64,000 nt of DNA from Cohnella silvisoli (GTDB taxonomy: Bacteria; Bacillota; Bacilli; Paenibacillales; Paenibacillaceae), in the NCBI RefSeq assembly GCF_021190915.1, contig NZ_JAIOAP010000024.1:1-64000 (forward strand), written 5' to 3'. A program made the translations under genes and the position numbers. The notes under the pieces were generated by a model. That model worked only from the letters and a program-made list of their open reading frames with translations. It made no database searches and had not been told where the DNA came from. Shown here piece by piece: positions 51,754 through 61,166 of the stretch (its first letter is position 1; every line of letters starts with the position of its first letter).

Positions 51754-52584
51754 ATGAAAGCAATAAACGGCATGAGATTTTGGAAAATAGGGCTGCTCAT
51801 AAGCGTTGGTTTAATATTAGGTGGATTGCCAGCCTATGCGGTGTCTTTTGCGCCGATGAACACGGACAAGCCTGTTCACCGGCAAATTGCCGTTGTCATT
51901 GACGACTTCGGCAACGGCATGAAGGGCACGGAGCAGATGCTGCAGCTTCCGATCAAGCTGACGGTTGCCGTTATGCCTTTCCTGCCCACGACCAAACAAG
52001 ATGCGGAAGCGGCTCACCGCAAAGGCCATGACGTCATCGTCCATCTCCCGATGGAGCCTATTAGGGGCTTGCGCAGCTGGCTCGGACCTGGGGCGATAAC
52101 GACCGACCTGCCGGACGCCGAAATCCGTAAACGCGTCGAAGCGGCTATTGCCGACGTGCCCCACGCAATCGGAATGAACAATCATATGGGTTCCAAAGCA
52201 ACGGCGGATAAACGAGTGATGCGAATCGTCCTGCAAGTGTGCAAGGATAAAGGGTTATTTTTCCTCGATAGCCGTACTTCCTATCGGACGGTGGTACCCA
52301 AAGTAGCGGAGGAGATCGGGGTCGTCACGCTCCATAACGACGTCTTCTTGGATGACGTGTACACGCACAATCATGTTCTGCGGCAAATTGCCGTCATGAA
52401 GAAATTTCTTATCCATAATGAGCGATGCATCGTTATTGGCCATGTCGGCCCTCCGGGGCTATATACCTCCGGCGTCCTGAAGAACGTTATACCGGAGCTG
52501 CAGAGCAATGCGACATTCGTGCCTTTAACTCAGCTTCTTCCCATGCCAGCTCCGTTCATGGAGCAAAGCAACGGTACCCGATAA
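51754..52584 (+). CDS. Divergent polysaccharide deacetylase (YibQ-like)
   Basis: A 276-residue exported protein: membrane/signal segment at 8-28, then the DUF610/YibQ deacetylase fold with IAVVIDDFGNG (Asp pair), VIVHLPMEP, IGMNNHMGSKATAD and CIVIGHVGPPG. The family is related to CE4-type deacetylases but its substrate is not established. Start ATG 51754 after GGAGG. Its end overlaps the convergent amidase gene by 29 bp. Confidence 0.88.
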   Translation: MKAINGMRFWKIGLLISVGLILGGLPAYAVSFAPMNTDKPVHRQIAVVIDDFGNGMKGTEQMLQLPIKLTVAVMPFLPTTKQDAEAAHRKGHDVIVHLPMEPIRGLRSWLGPGAITTDLPDAEIRKRVEAAIADVPHAIGMNNHMGSKATADKRVMRIVLQVCKDKGLFFLDSRTSYRTVVPKVAEEIGVVTLHNDVFLDDVYTHNHVLRQIAVMKKFLIHNERCIVIGHVGPPGLYTSGVLKNVIPELQSNATFVPLTQLLPMPAPFMEQSNGTR

Positions 52585-53227
52585 TCCCGTTGGCAATAGC
52601 GGCGGCTATCCGATTCTGTCCGGGAATGGACGTCAGCATCTTCCGATCACCCGGATCGTTCAGGAATGCCGTCTCAACGATAACGCTGGGTACCTGAACG
52701 CGGTTAAGCAAATAAAATTGATTCGCGACGCGAGGAAGACGGCTTCTTCCTTGCTGCAAATTAAGGCTATTCTGAATGAAGCCCGCCAGCAAAGTGCTGC
52801 GGCCTTCATCTTGGTGGATAACGAGCGGACCTCTATTTTTCGTTTTTGGAGCCCAATTAACATGGATACTCACGAACAGCGACGCGCCGATTTCATCGGA
52901 CAATCCCCGTCTTTGCGATAAATCCCGCCGATGCCGCGAACGCGAGGCTTGCCAACGGTTATCGTCGCTAAGCGCATAATCCCCGGTGCGGTTGAGAATG
53001 ACCTTGAGCCCTTTGCTGCGCAGCAATAAATAAAGCTTACGGGCAATCGCAAGGTTGATATCCTTCTCAAGGACGCCGTTCCAATGGGTTCCGCCATCGA
53101 TTCCGCCGTGGCCAGCATCAATAAGCACGTCAGCCGTCGGCAATGCTCGCTTAATGTCAGCAGGCTCTCCAGCCTTCCAACTCGTCAATAACAGCACTGA
53201 ACATAAAATCAACAAAACTCGTAACAA
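52556..53227 (-). CDS. cwlD: N-acetylmuramoyl-L-alanine amidase, CwlD-like
   Basis: A 223-residue zinc amidase (Amidase_3): signal or anchor at the N-terminus, DAGHGGIDGG (first His), the Glu ligand in EKDINLAIARKL, SIHVNW (second His) and VIVETAFLND (catalytic Glu). CwlD makes muramic-delta-lactam in spore cortex together with PdaA. TTG start after AGGAG. The assignment to CwlD rather than a general amidase rests on length and lack of binding modules. Confidence 0.82.
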   Translation of the reverse strand: MLRVLLILCSVLLLTSWKAGEPADIKRALPTADVLIDAGHGGIDGGTHWNGVLEKDINLAIARKLYLLLRSKGLKVILNRTGDYALSDDNRWQASRSRHRRDLSQRRGLSDEIGASLFVSIHVNWAPKTKNRGPLVIHQDEGRSTLLAGFIQNSLNLQQGRSRLPRVANQFYLLNRVQVPSVIVETAFLNDPGDRKMLTSIPGQNRIAAAIANGIIGYRCFAP

Positions 53228-53391
53228 TGCGGCTTCTCCTCCGATCTCAGACCCTTGACTAAGCTTTTCTGCTTATTATCGTGGCACAAACTTGCCAACC
53301 TCATGCAAAAGCGTTCGAAATTAATCGCTGCCATGCCGATGATTGCACGGAACGATAATCGGGCATGCTATAACCAGGGAGGCGATTAACG

Positions 53392-53631
53392 ATGGATAGC
53401 ACGGAATATTTGAAGTACGTGACGGAGCGGGTCGTTAGTTACATGGAAAGTCCTGCCGAAGTTGACGATCAAGACAACAAGCCGCATAAGAAACTTAGCC
53501 GAGAGCCTTGGCTTACGCGCTGGTTCGGAGTGCTTCCAATGGGTTTTATGATGTGGTGGGGAAATAGGATGGACAAAAAGAACAGAACACACCCCGAGGT
53601 GCGTTCCGTGAATTCGTCCCATTATCGATAA
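53392..53631 (+). CDS. yqzE: YqzE-like small protein
   Basis: A 79-residue protein: TEYLKYVTERVVSYMESP and KLSREPWLTRWFGVLPMGFMMWW match YqzE, a small protein with one C-terminal hydrophobic segment that usually lies beside the comG operon. No comG genes are in the window. ATG start after GGGAGGCG. Its last ten bases overlap the convergent gene. Confidence 0.85.
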   Translation: MDSTEYLKYVTERVVSYMESPAEVDDQDNKPHKKLSREPWLTRWFGVLPMGFMMWWGNRMDKKNRTHPEVRSVNSSHYR

Positions 53632-54518
53632 AATAGGCCTTTGCCCAATAAAACGCTTAGCGGGATAAAACGTGTTCCTTCCATATCGATGGCAAGATCC
53701 ATACGACCGTTCGACCAACGCTGGTATCCGATTACGGGTACGGCATATAACATGGCGTCGCCGAACGGTTCCGTTACATAGCGCAGATGTTGCTTGTTGT
53801 TCAGGCGACTCTGCAGCTTTTTGGCGTCTTTCGCGGGAAAAGGGGCTTCTTTGGTGAGCCAAGGAAGCCTTTCGTAGGCGTCGAAGAGCTCATTAAGCTT
53901 AAGACTATCAACGCTTGATCCCTCTTTCGTGCCCCTATATAATGTCTGTTTAGACTCCGGGAACTTTTTACTCCAAGTTACATGATCTACCGGTAATAGC
54001 TCGGCCGTTTTGGCGTCCAACCAATACGTTTCCTCGCCGATTTTCACTTCCCAAGCTGCGGCGAAGGGATGGACGTAATGCATGACGGCCGTGAAGAGCC
54101 GGGTTTGATCCTCGGATATCAGTCCGTTGTCGATCAAGGAATGCTTGAGCAGCTGATGGGAGAAGAGACTATACGGCCCAACTCCATATTCGCCTAACCG
54201 GAACGAGCCGTCCGTTACGGCATGCACGACCATGTAGCCGATGTCTTTGCCTTCCTTGCTGAACAAGACGAGCCAACTATGCGTACCCGGTCCGAGCGCT
54301 TCGATCTGCGGATCGACGGTTTGCCATGCCGCGAACGGCTTCTGTTCCGCCAGCCGGCTGACCCATTCGTCGACTTGCCGCTCCAGCTTGGAGGGGAGCT
54401 GGACTTTCAAGGTTGGCGTGGCAAAAGCTTGCAAGGGGAAGGAACTTGCTACGACAATCAGCAGTATTGCTAATGGAACGATTAGTCTTATTCGTACGCT
54501 TATTGGACGAGTTATCAT
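53622..54518 (-). CDS. Exported hypothetical protein
   Basis: A 298-residue protein with a signal peptide (IVPLAILLIVVASSFPLQAFA). The mature part has no recognised motif; it contains a Trp/Tyr-rich central region (GKDIGYMVVHAVTDGSFRLGEYGVGPYSLFS). Start ATG 54516-54518 close behind AGGTGAGG; a TTG five codons upstream is the alternative. Located between yqzE and yqhG, as exported proteins often are in this neighbourhood in Paenibacillaceae. Confidence 0.75.
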   Translation of the reverse strand: MITRPISVRIRLIVPLAILLIVVASSFPLQAFATPTLKVQLPSKLERQVDEWVSRLAEQKPFAAWQTVDPQIEALGPGTHSWLVLFSKEGKDIGYMVVHAVTDGSFRLGEYGVGPYSLFSHQLLKHSLIDNGLISEDQTRLFTAVMHYVHPFAAAWEVKIGEETYWLDAKTAELLPVDHVTWSKKFPESKQTLYRGTKEGSSVDSLKLNELFDAYERLPWLTKEAPFPAKDAKKLQSRLNNKQHLRYVTEPFGDAMLYAVPVIGYQRWSNGRMDLAIDMEGTRFIPLSVLLGKGLFYR

Positions 54519-54615
54519 GTGCCTCACCTGCAATTTGGTTGGAATGGGGGGTGGAACGTTGCATTGGAACGTCGCATTTCCGTTTTATTGTAATGGACAA
54601 GCTATGCCAAGGCTG

Positions 54616-54659
54616 TTAGAACCTGTCGGCACATGTTGGCCTGCCAGGTTCTAATTTTG
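54616..54659 (+). terminator. Strong hairpin without an obvious gene
   Basis: TTAGAACCTG pairs with CAGGTTCTAA, followed by TTTTG on the forward strand. No forward gene ends here; it may end antisense or read-through transcription. Confidence 0.5.
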
Positions 54660-54691
54660 CCGAGTAAACTCGTTATTACACCTTCCGGCAC

Positions 54692-55576
54692 CTAATGAAT
54701 GCCGGGGAGGTGAAAAATTCCGCAGTTTATGACGGACACGGATATTCTGGGACGGTACTGCCAATCGATTTCCGCTTCTCTTTGTTTGAAGCGGGCGGTT
54801 AGCGTTTCCTTCATTTCTTTCTGATTATCATGTCCCATCCCCTCAAGCATCGGTTTATAATATTGCCTGATCCGGTCAAGCTCGTCTTGTCTCCGCTTCT
54901 CCGCTTCCACCGCCCAGGTGAAGTCGGTATTTTTTAGCTTGCGCTCCAACGTTAATTCGAGTTGGGACATTCCTTTGCGTAGGGATATGCCGTTTTTTAG
55001 CAGATGAACGTTCGAAGGGAGGCGTGGAGAGAGCTTCCTGTCCTTCAGTCTTTCCATAAACTTATCATCAATGACGCCGGTGGCCAGAGAGATACCCCAA
55101 CCATAGAGCTCTTCGCGCTTCATGTCGCACTCGTATGCGACCTTAAAATTGACCCCGAGCCAAGCGGTGTACGGCTGGGAGCCTAGGGGATCGATTTTGC
55201 CGCGCGGAGGCTCTTCGAACAACGTGACGTTCCTGCCGTCCTGACGGACGGCTTCGAATAGCTGATGCAGCCGTCTTGATCCATAATAAACATCCTCCTG
55301 AACGATTCTTCCCGCTTCCGTCATGACGTAGGAAACAGGCGAAGCATTGGACCGATCGGACATGGAAGGACTCTCGAACGACCATCCGAAAGTCAAAGTC
55401 TCCGGCTCCGTATCCGTGCGATCGATGAAACTCCAATAATAGGGGCGATTCGTTAATGCTCGATCCGCTGCGGGTGATAACTTTACGACAACCCGATTCG
55501 GACTCTTTTCTATTAAATGGCAGCCTGTGGAATCCAAATAGGAAAGGACGAACTTCTGGATTTGTTTGGTATTCAT
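54692..55576 (-). CDS. yqhG: YqhG-family protein
   Basis: A 294-residue soluble protein matching YqhG: NTKQIQKFVLSYLDSTGCHLIEKSPNRVVVKLSP at the start and a long helical C-terminal part (LELTLERKLKNTDFTWAVEAEKRRQDELDRIRQYY). Function unknown; conserved next to the SNF2 helicase yqhH, with which it overlaps by four bases here. The two probably act together. Confidence 0.9.
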   Translation of the reverse strand: MNTKQIQKFVLSYLDSTGCHLIEKSPNRVVVKLSPAADRALTNRPYYWSFIDRTDTEPETLTFGWSFESPSMSDRSNASPVSYVMTEAGRIVQEDVYYGSRRLHQLFEAVRQDGRNVTLFEEPPRGKIDPLGSQPYTAWLGVNFKVAYECDMKREELYGWGISLATGVIDDKFMERLKDRKLSPRLPSNVHLLKNGISLRKGMSQLELTLERKLKNTDFTWAVEAEKRRQDELDRIRQYYKPMLEGMGHDNQKEMKETLTARFKQREAEIDWQYRPRISVSVINCGIFHLPGIH

Positions 55577-57483
55577 GGTTTATTCTCCTGGTGCAACCGA
55601 TTTTTCGTCGCAATAAGCGTATCCCCCAGCCCATCGATGCGTCTGCGCAATTCCTCGCCATCCGTGGATTCGAGCACCAATTGGGCTAATCTGCGCTCCA
55701 GCGACTCCTCTTTTTCAAATTGTTGAATGATCTCGTCAAGCTCGCCAATGACCAGTTCGAACATATTGATTTTCTCGTGCAGCAGGTGTACGATATGTTC
55801 TTCGATCGTTCCGAGTGTGCATAAATTGAAGATTTGAACGTCCTCCGTCTGGCCTAATCGGTGAACTCTGCCGATCCGTTGCTCAACCCGCATCGGATTC
55901 CAGGGGAGGTCGAAATTAATGACATGGTGACAGAATTGCAGGTTGATGCCCTCGCCTCCGGCTTCGGTCGCGACCATGACCTGTGCGCGTCTTCGGAAAA
56001 GATCCATCATCCAATCTTTCTTGCCTCGGTTCATTCCGCCCCGGTAAGGAACGGCTGAAAGACCGTGCTCCTTGAAAAATTTAAGCAAATACTCTTGGGT
56101 CGCGCGGTATTCCGTAAATACGATCACCTTGTCGTCCATGCTCTGCACGAGCTTCATCGTTTTCTCCGCTTTCGTATTCGCCTTAATGCTCTTGATTAGC
56201 TCGACGAGCTCCCAGATGCGGGCACGCAGCGGTGAATCCTCCGATGTCTTCTTGAACAGATTAATAAGCGTGAGGAAAACGGCATCGCGGCTGGAGCAAA
56301 CTTCGCGCTGAAGCGTTACGAGCGACAGCATACTCGTAATATCGCCGCTTTCCGCATGCGCGTGTTTACGAACGTAATCGGTAACCCCGTCGTACAGCGC
56401 CATTTCGTCGGGAGAAAGGCGCAGCGGAACGTTCGTCACGAAACGCTTCGTGAATTCGACGCCGCCGTCGCTGCGGCGATTGCGGATCATGACCTGGGCT
56501 AGGGCTTCGTGGAGCATGGATTCGTTTTTGGGTATACGACGGTCGGCAACGAAATTCGCCGCGAAGTCGCCTTCTCCTCCGAGTTGGCCGGGTTTAAGCA
56601 GGGTAATAAGGTTGTAGAGCTCCGACAAATCGTTTTGGACAGGAGTAGCGGTCAGCAGGAGACAATATTTTTTGCGAAGCTCATTAATGAACTGGTAATT
56701 TCCCGTCTTCTTGTTCTTAAGCTTGTGAGCCTCATCCACGATAAGCAGATCGAATTCGTTATCAAGCAGCATTTCGCGGTGAGGGTCACGTTTCGCGGTG
56801 TCCATGGAAGCTACGACGATATCGTTGTTCCAGGTATAAGCTTTGCGCTGCGCGACCGCGGGAATGTCAAACTTGCTATTGAGCTCGCGAACCCATTGAA
56901 GCACTAATGAAGCGGGAACGAGAATGAGCACTTTTTTCACTAAGCCCCGAATGAGGTATTCCTTGAGAATAAGGCCGGCTTCGATCGTCTTCCCGAGTCC
57001 GACCTCGTCGGCCAGAATGGCGCGGCCCCGCATCTCGTGAAGCACTTTGCGTGCAGTGTCCACTTGATGGGGAAGCGGGTCGAAGTGGGGGAGCAGAGAG
57101 AGACATTGCAAGGCATGAAAATCGGATACGAGAGAAACTTCTTCCGACTCTATGGCTAGCTGGTACATAGCCCAATCGTCCCATGGGCCGTTACGTTCCA
57201 CGCGACGTTCTAATTCTTCGAAATTTCCACGTTCGACATGCATGTCCACCAACGGGTGAAGCTTGCGCGGTGCCGCATCCGCTGACAAACCGGATGACGA
57301 TCTGAACGGAGCGAATGTCCCTTCACCGGAATCTTGCGCTTTGGCGGCAGGTTCAGGTGACGGATGAATAGCGGGTAAAGCCGCAACGGGGGGGACAGCG
57401 GGAGTAGAGAATGGGATTTGCAACAGAAGTTCCTCCTGGGCGATAACTTGGCCGTCTGCATTCAGAGGGATTAAGTTTCGCAA
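55573..57483 (-). CDS. yqhH: SNF2-family DEAD/DEAH helicase YqhH
   Basis: A 636-residue SNF2/RapA-like ATPase. Motif I ILADEVGLGKTIEAGLIL, motif II LLIVDEAHKLKN, motif III LLLTATPVQN, motif V GEGINLQFCHHVINFD and motif VI RIGRVHRLGQ are all present, so it should be an active DNA-dependent translocase. An N-terminal Pro/Ala-rich segment of about 60 residues precedes the helicase core. TTG start with a weak ribosome site; a start nearer MHVERGNFEELERR is possible. Confidence 0.93.
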   Translation of the reverse strand: MRNLIPLNADGQVIAQEELLLQIPFSTPAVPPVAALPAIHPSPEPAAKAQDSGEGTFAPFRSSSGLSADAAPRKLHPLVDMHVERGNFEELERRVERNGPWDDWAMYQLAIESEEVSLVSDFHALQCLSLLPHFDPLPHQVDTARKVLHEMRGRAILADEVGLGKTIEAGLILKEYLIRGLVKKVLILVPASLVLQWVRELNSKFDIPAVAQRKAYTWNNDIVVASMDTAKRDPHREMLLDNEFDLLIVDEAHKLKNKKTGNYQFINELRKKYCLLLTATPVQNDLSELYNLITLLKPGQLGGEGDFAANFVADRRIPKNESMLHEALAQVMIRNRRSDGGVEFTKRFVTNVPLRLSPDEMALYDGVTDYVRKHAHAESGDITSMLSLVTLQREVCSSRDAVFLTLINLFKKTSEDSPLRARIWELVELIKSIKANTKAEKTMKLVQSMDDKVIVFTEYRATQEYLLKFFKEHGLSAVPYRGGMNRGKKDWMMDLFRRRAQVMVATEAGGEGINLQFCHHVINFDLPWNPMRVEQRIGRVHRLGQTEDVQIFNLCTLGTIEEHIVHLLHEKINMFELVIGELDEIIQQFEKEESLERRLAQLVLESTDGEELRRRIDGLGDTLIATKNRLHQENKP

Positions 57484-57639
57484 GGTAATATAACTATCGT
57501 ACTAGGGTGCCATACTTTAGTATGAGCAAACGCAGGACTTTCAAAACAATACTCGGAAAAGCGAATATAATCCTTATAAATCGAGGTTGTTCTCGCTCTT
57601 TCGTCAGATTTCGATTTCCATGCTTTATGTCCTATGGAA

Positions 57640-57688
57640 ACACCATATCTGGTGTAGTATAATGGTAAACGCACACAATATATTGTAC
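57640..57688 (+). promoter_or_regulatory. Two NrdR boxes around the nrdJ promoter
   Basis: Box 1 ACACCATATCTGGTGT (57640-57655) is a 16-bp palindrome; box 2 ACACAATATATTGTAC (57673-57688) fits the NrdR consensus closely. They start 33 bp apart, three helix turns, and flank the -10 box TATAAT (57658-57663). Predicts repression by NrdR-ATP/dATP. Confidence 0.75.
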
Positions 57689-57765
57689 AATTTACATACA
57701 CCAAAAAAGTGTTGCGAGCCGTGGGTCAACAGCCATATTAATATGAAGTTCGGGAGGCGTCCGGA

Positions 57766-60627
57766 TTGAAAACGATGCAGGCGAGACGGTTGGAAGGGTT
57801 AAGCGAGAAAATATTTTTGGATCGTTATGCTTGGAAAAATGCCGATACGAATGGTACGAAAGTAGGAGATGTCGTCCTCGTGCTTACGAAGGATGACCCT
57901 AAGTTTCCTGCCAAAGACGTCGGAGAAGTCGTTAAGCGCGAAGGACAGAACGTAACCGTAAAGCTGCGAAACGGCGATTTAGTGCAATCCACCGTCGAGA
58001 AGCTTACGTTAACTATTGAGAAAACTCCGGAGGAAATGTGGACGCGGCTCGCTAACGCGATGTCTTCCGTGGAACAGTCCCCCGAGAAGCAGAAAGAATG
58101 GTCCGAGAAGTTCCGTTGGTTGTTAGACGACTGGAAGCTCGTACCGGGCGGCCGGATTGCGGCAGGAGCAGGCGCTAGCGATGAGCTGACGTTATTTAAC
58201 TGCTACGTTATCCCGTCCCCTCATGATAGCCGCGGCGGCATCATGCAGACATTATCCGAGATGACGGAAATTATGGCGCGCGGCGGCGGAGTCGGCATTA
58301 ACTTGTCCTCCTTGCGCCCTCGCCGATCGATCGTCAAAGGCGTGAACGGTTCATCCAGCGGTGCTGTCTCCTGGGGCGGATTATTCAGCTATACGACCGG
58401 CTTGATTGAGCAAGGCGGCAGCCGTCGCGGAGCGTTGATGCTCATGATTAACGACTGGCATCCCGATGTCGAGGATTTTATCACCGTCAAGCAGACGATG
58501 GGACAAGTAACGAACGCTAATCTGTCCGTGTGCGTGAGCAATGCCTTCATGAAAGCCGTCAAAGAGGATTTGGATTGGGATTTGGTGTTCCCGGATTCCA
58601 AGGATCCCGAATACGACGTAATATGGGACGGCGACTTGGACAAGTGGAAGAAGCTTGGCAAGAACATCATTCACTATCGTACGGTTCGCGCGCGCGACGT
58701 GTGGAAGAGCATTATCGAGGGCGCTTGGAAGTCTGCCGAGCCGGGCGTCGTCTTCATGGAATACTACAATCAAATGTCCAACAGCTGGTACTTTAACCCG
58801 ATAATTTGTACAAACCCGTGTGGTAAGGTAGCCTAGTTTGCCTCACGTTAAAAATCGCGGAATGAAGCGGGAAGGCTGAGAAGCTAATCCGAACCGAAGG
58901 CCGGAGTTAAATATCCGGTCAGGGGCAGAGCATAGACGGTGAACCTGCAGTTGTGCAGAATATAATCCGTCCACGAGGCCGCGACACATCTAACTTACAG
59001 ATGTGAAAAGATATGCCGACCTAACGGGAAATGAACCGTTAGAACTACCGGATAAAAAGCCGGTAGGATAACAACACTGGAACAAGGTTTACCTGCTTGG
59101 GGTGTCTGCAACTTATCTGCTATCAACTTGTCCAAGTTCTATGATGCTGAGAAACATGATGTGGCATGGGATGAACTTGCTCGGGTAGTTCGTTACTCCA
59201 CTCGTTTCTTGGATAACGTTATCGATACAACGCCTTACCACTTCCCGGAGAATGAGAAGAACCAGAAAAACGAGCGTCGTGTAGGTCTCGGAACGATGGG
59301 ACTTGCGGAATTGATGATCCATCTTGAAGTCCGTTACGGCAGCCCGGAAAGCATGGAATTCCTTGATAAACTGTACGGTTTCATGGCACGCGAAGCATAT
59401 CTTGCGTCTACGGAAATCGCGGCTGAGAAAGGTTCCTTCCCTGCCTTTGATCTGGAGCCGTTCATGCAAAGCGGATTTATGAAAAATATGGTCGAGGTGT
59501 ATCCGGAAGTCGGCGATGCGATTGCGAAGCGCGGCATGCGCAACGTAACCGTTATCACCCAAGCGCCTACGGGCTCGACAGGTACGATGGTCGGGACTTC
59601 AACAGGTATTGAACCGTATTTTGCGTTCGAATTTTTCCGTCAGAGCCGGCTTGGCTATGACAAACAATATGTGCCGATCGCGCAGGAATGGCAGGATGCT
59701 CATCCCGGAGAAGCGCTTCCGGAATGGTTCGTTACCTCGATGGATCTATCCGCTAAGGATCATATCCGCGCGCAAGCCGCCATTCAGCGCTGGGTGGATA
59801 GTTCTATTTCTAAAACAGCGAACTGTCCTGCCGACTTCACGGTCGAAGAGACGGCTGAACTGTACGAGATGGCGTTCGAGCTCGGCTGCAAAGGGGTAAC
59901 GATCTACCGTGACGGCAGTCGGGACGTTCAAGTTCTTAGCACGACATCCAAGGACGAGAAGAAGGAAGAAGCGAAGGCAGTGGCGGTTGAGGAGGTGACC
60001 GCGTCTGCTGCACCAATTGCAGTTGCGGAAGCAAGCCCAGTGGAAACGCTGAATGCGGCGCTTAACGTAAGCGTCACTCCAGAGCAGAAGCAAGTGTTCG
60101 ACAAACAGTATAAGAGCCGTCCGAAAGTGTTGCGCGGCGCGACTTATAAATACAATACGCCGTTCGGCATGGCGTATATTACCGTTAACGACATCGACGG
60201 CACGCCGGGAGAAATTTTCCTGAACGTCGGCAAAGCCGGATCCGACGTCTTCGCTATGGCGGAAGCGCTCGGCCGAGTATGCTCGCTGTTCCTGCGGTAT
60301 GGCGATCATGGCAATAAAGTTCAGCTTCTCGTCAAGCATCTCAAAGGCATCGGCGGATCCGGCGCGGTGGGCTTCGGCCCGAACCGGGTCGAGTCCATTG
60401 CGGACGCGGTATCCCAAGCTCTCGAGACGCATGCGGGCATCATGGATAATGAGCACGCCGCAGCAGAGGAAACTCCTATCGCGGCATCTAGTTACCCGAT
60501 CGTTACGGAGAAAACCAAATTCACTTACACCTCGAAGGATCTTTGTCCATCCTGCGGGTCGGCATCCTTGCTGAATGTAGAGGGATGCAAAACTTGCGGG
60601 AACTGCGGTTATAGTAAGTGTTCGTAA
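57766..60627 (+). CDS. nrdJ: Adenosylcobalamin-dependent ribonucleotide reductase, split by a group I intron
   Basis: Class II reductase making deoxyribonucleotides. Coding sequence joins 57766-58824 and 59080-60627, giving 868 residues. Exon 1 ends IICTNPCG; exon 2 starts EQGLPAWGVCNLSAINL, so splicing restores NPCGEQ with the thiyl-radical Cys352 and the catalytic Asn350 and Glu354. Exon 2 also has APTGSTGTMVGTSTGIEP (phosphate binding). The C-terminus carries CPSCG...CKTCGNCGYSKCS, a zinc-ribbon tail typical of NrdJ-Z. Start is TTG 57766, nine bases after GGGAGG. Without splicing translation stops three residues after NPCG (KVA). Preceded by NrdR boxes, followed by a terminator. Confidence 0.95.
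58825..59079 (+). ncRNA. Group I self-splicing intron (255 nt, no ORF)
   Basis: 5' exon GTGTGGT pairs with GCCTCAC (58840-58846) as P1, with the conserved U.G at the splice site. P3 TCGCGG (58855-58860)/CCGCGA (58979-58984); P6 GGCCGG/CCGGTC; P7 GCATA (58930-58934)/TATGC (59012-59016); P8 ACATCT (58986-58991)/AGATGT (58999-59004); P9 CTAACGG/CCGTTAG (59021-59042); P9.1 CTACCGG/CCGGTAG (59045-59066). The intron ends in G (59079). P10 can form between GTTT (58836-58839) and the 3' exon GAAC. GACGG...CCGTC between P7 and P3 resembles the P7.1/P7.2 of IA introns. No homing endonuclease. Confidence 0.93.
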
Positions 60628-60661
60628 ACGCATAGTATGCATGATTCTGTATAAAAATAAG

Positions 60662-60706
60662 ATGAGTGGCGCGAAGATTGGAACTTCGCCCCACTCATTT
60701 TTTCAT
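60662..60706 (+). terminator. Terminator of nrdJ
   Basis: ATGAGTGGCGCGAAG pairs with CTTCGCCCCACTCAT, then TTTTTTC. Confidence 0.92.
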
Positions 60707-60743
60707 TTTCAGCTAACGGATTAGAGTGATTGAAGGAGTAAGG

Positions 60744-60815
60744 ATGCGAACGCCGGCTTGCGGAACAGCCTCTTGTTTATTCACACAAATAGCAACGAGG
60801 GCGGAACAAGGATGA
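60744..60815 (+). CDS. Possible 23-residue peptide gene
   Basis: ATG follows AAGGAG at five bases; the peptide MRTPACGTASCLFTQIATR... ends inside a strong terminator stem. Two cysteines, no membrane helix. A ribosome site, short frame and dedicated terminator in a row suggest a real small gene or regulatory leader, but homologs are needed to be sure. Confidence 0.3.
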   Translation: MRTPACGTASCLFTQIATRAEQG

Positions 60816-60836
60816 ATCCTAGTTCCGCTTTTTTAC
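60801..60836 (+). terminator. Strong terminator
   Basis: GCGGAACAAGGAT pairs with ATCCTAGTTCCGC, then TTTTTTA. From here to 61166 (330 bp) no gene or riboswitch was recognised; a long upstream leader of the next gene is possible. Confidence 0.85.
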
Positions 60837-61166
60837 GTGGAGCAGACAATCCTCTTCTAGCTAGCCATCCTCTCTGAGGTAAGGAAAATCGCAAATTGTA
60901 CGATTTCGATGATATTCCAGATTTTCTTAGTAATAGCCAATTTTCTTAATTGTGAGACCGCCCGAGATCGATTACGCTGAAGCCCCGGGGAAAAGAAAAG
61001 TAAGCCAGCTCGATAACCATTCGCTTGCAGAGAGGAGTCGTGATGAGGAGCGAGGGCAATATGCTGCCCCAACGTTGCATGTCGCTGCTCACTGCGGCCT
61101 GCTTATCGGAGACGCTAGTGAAAAAGCTACGAACCAAATGATCAATTTTCATAGGAGGAATGTGTG

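Noticed and set aside
58820-59127. Frameshift or intein as explanation of the split nrdJ
   Set aside because: The 255-nt segment carries stops in the reading frame, encodes no intein blocks, and folds as a group I intron with exact codon-boundary junctions.
60841-61166. Riboswitch in the leader of the glycosidase-like gene
   Set aside because: No recognised aptamer motif and no anti-terminator pairing could be drawn.
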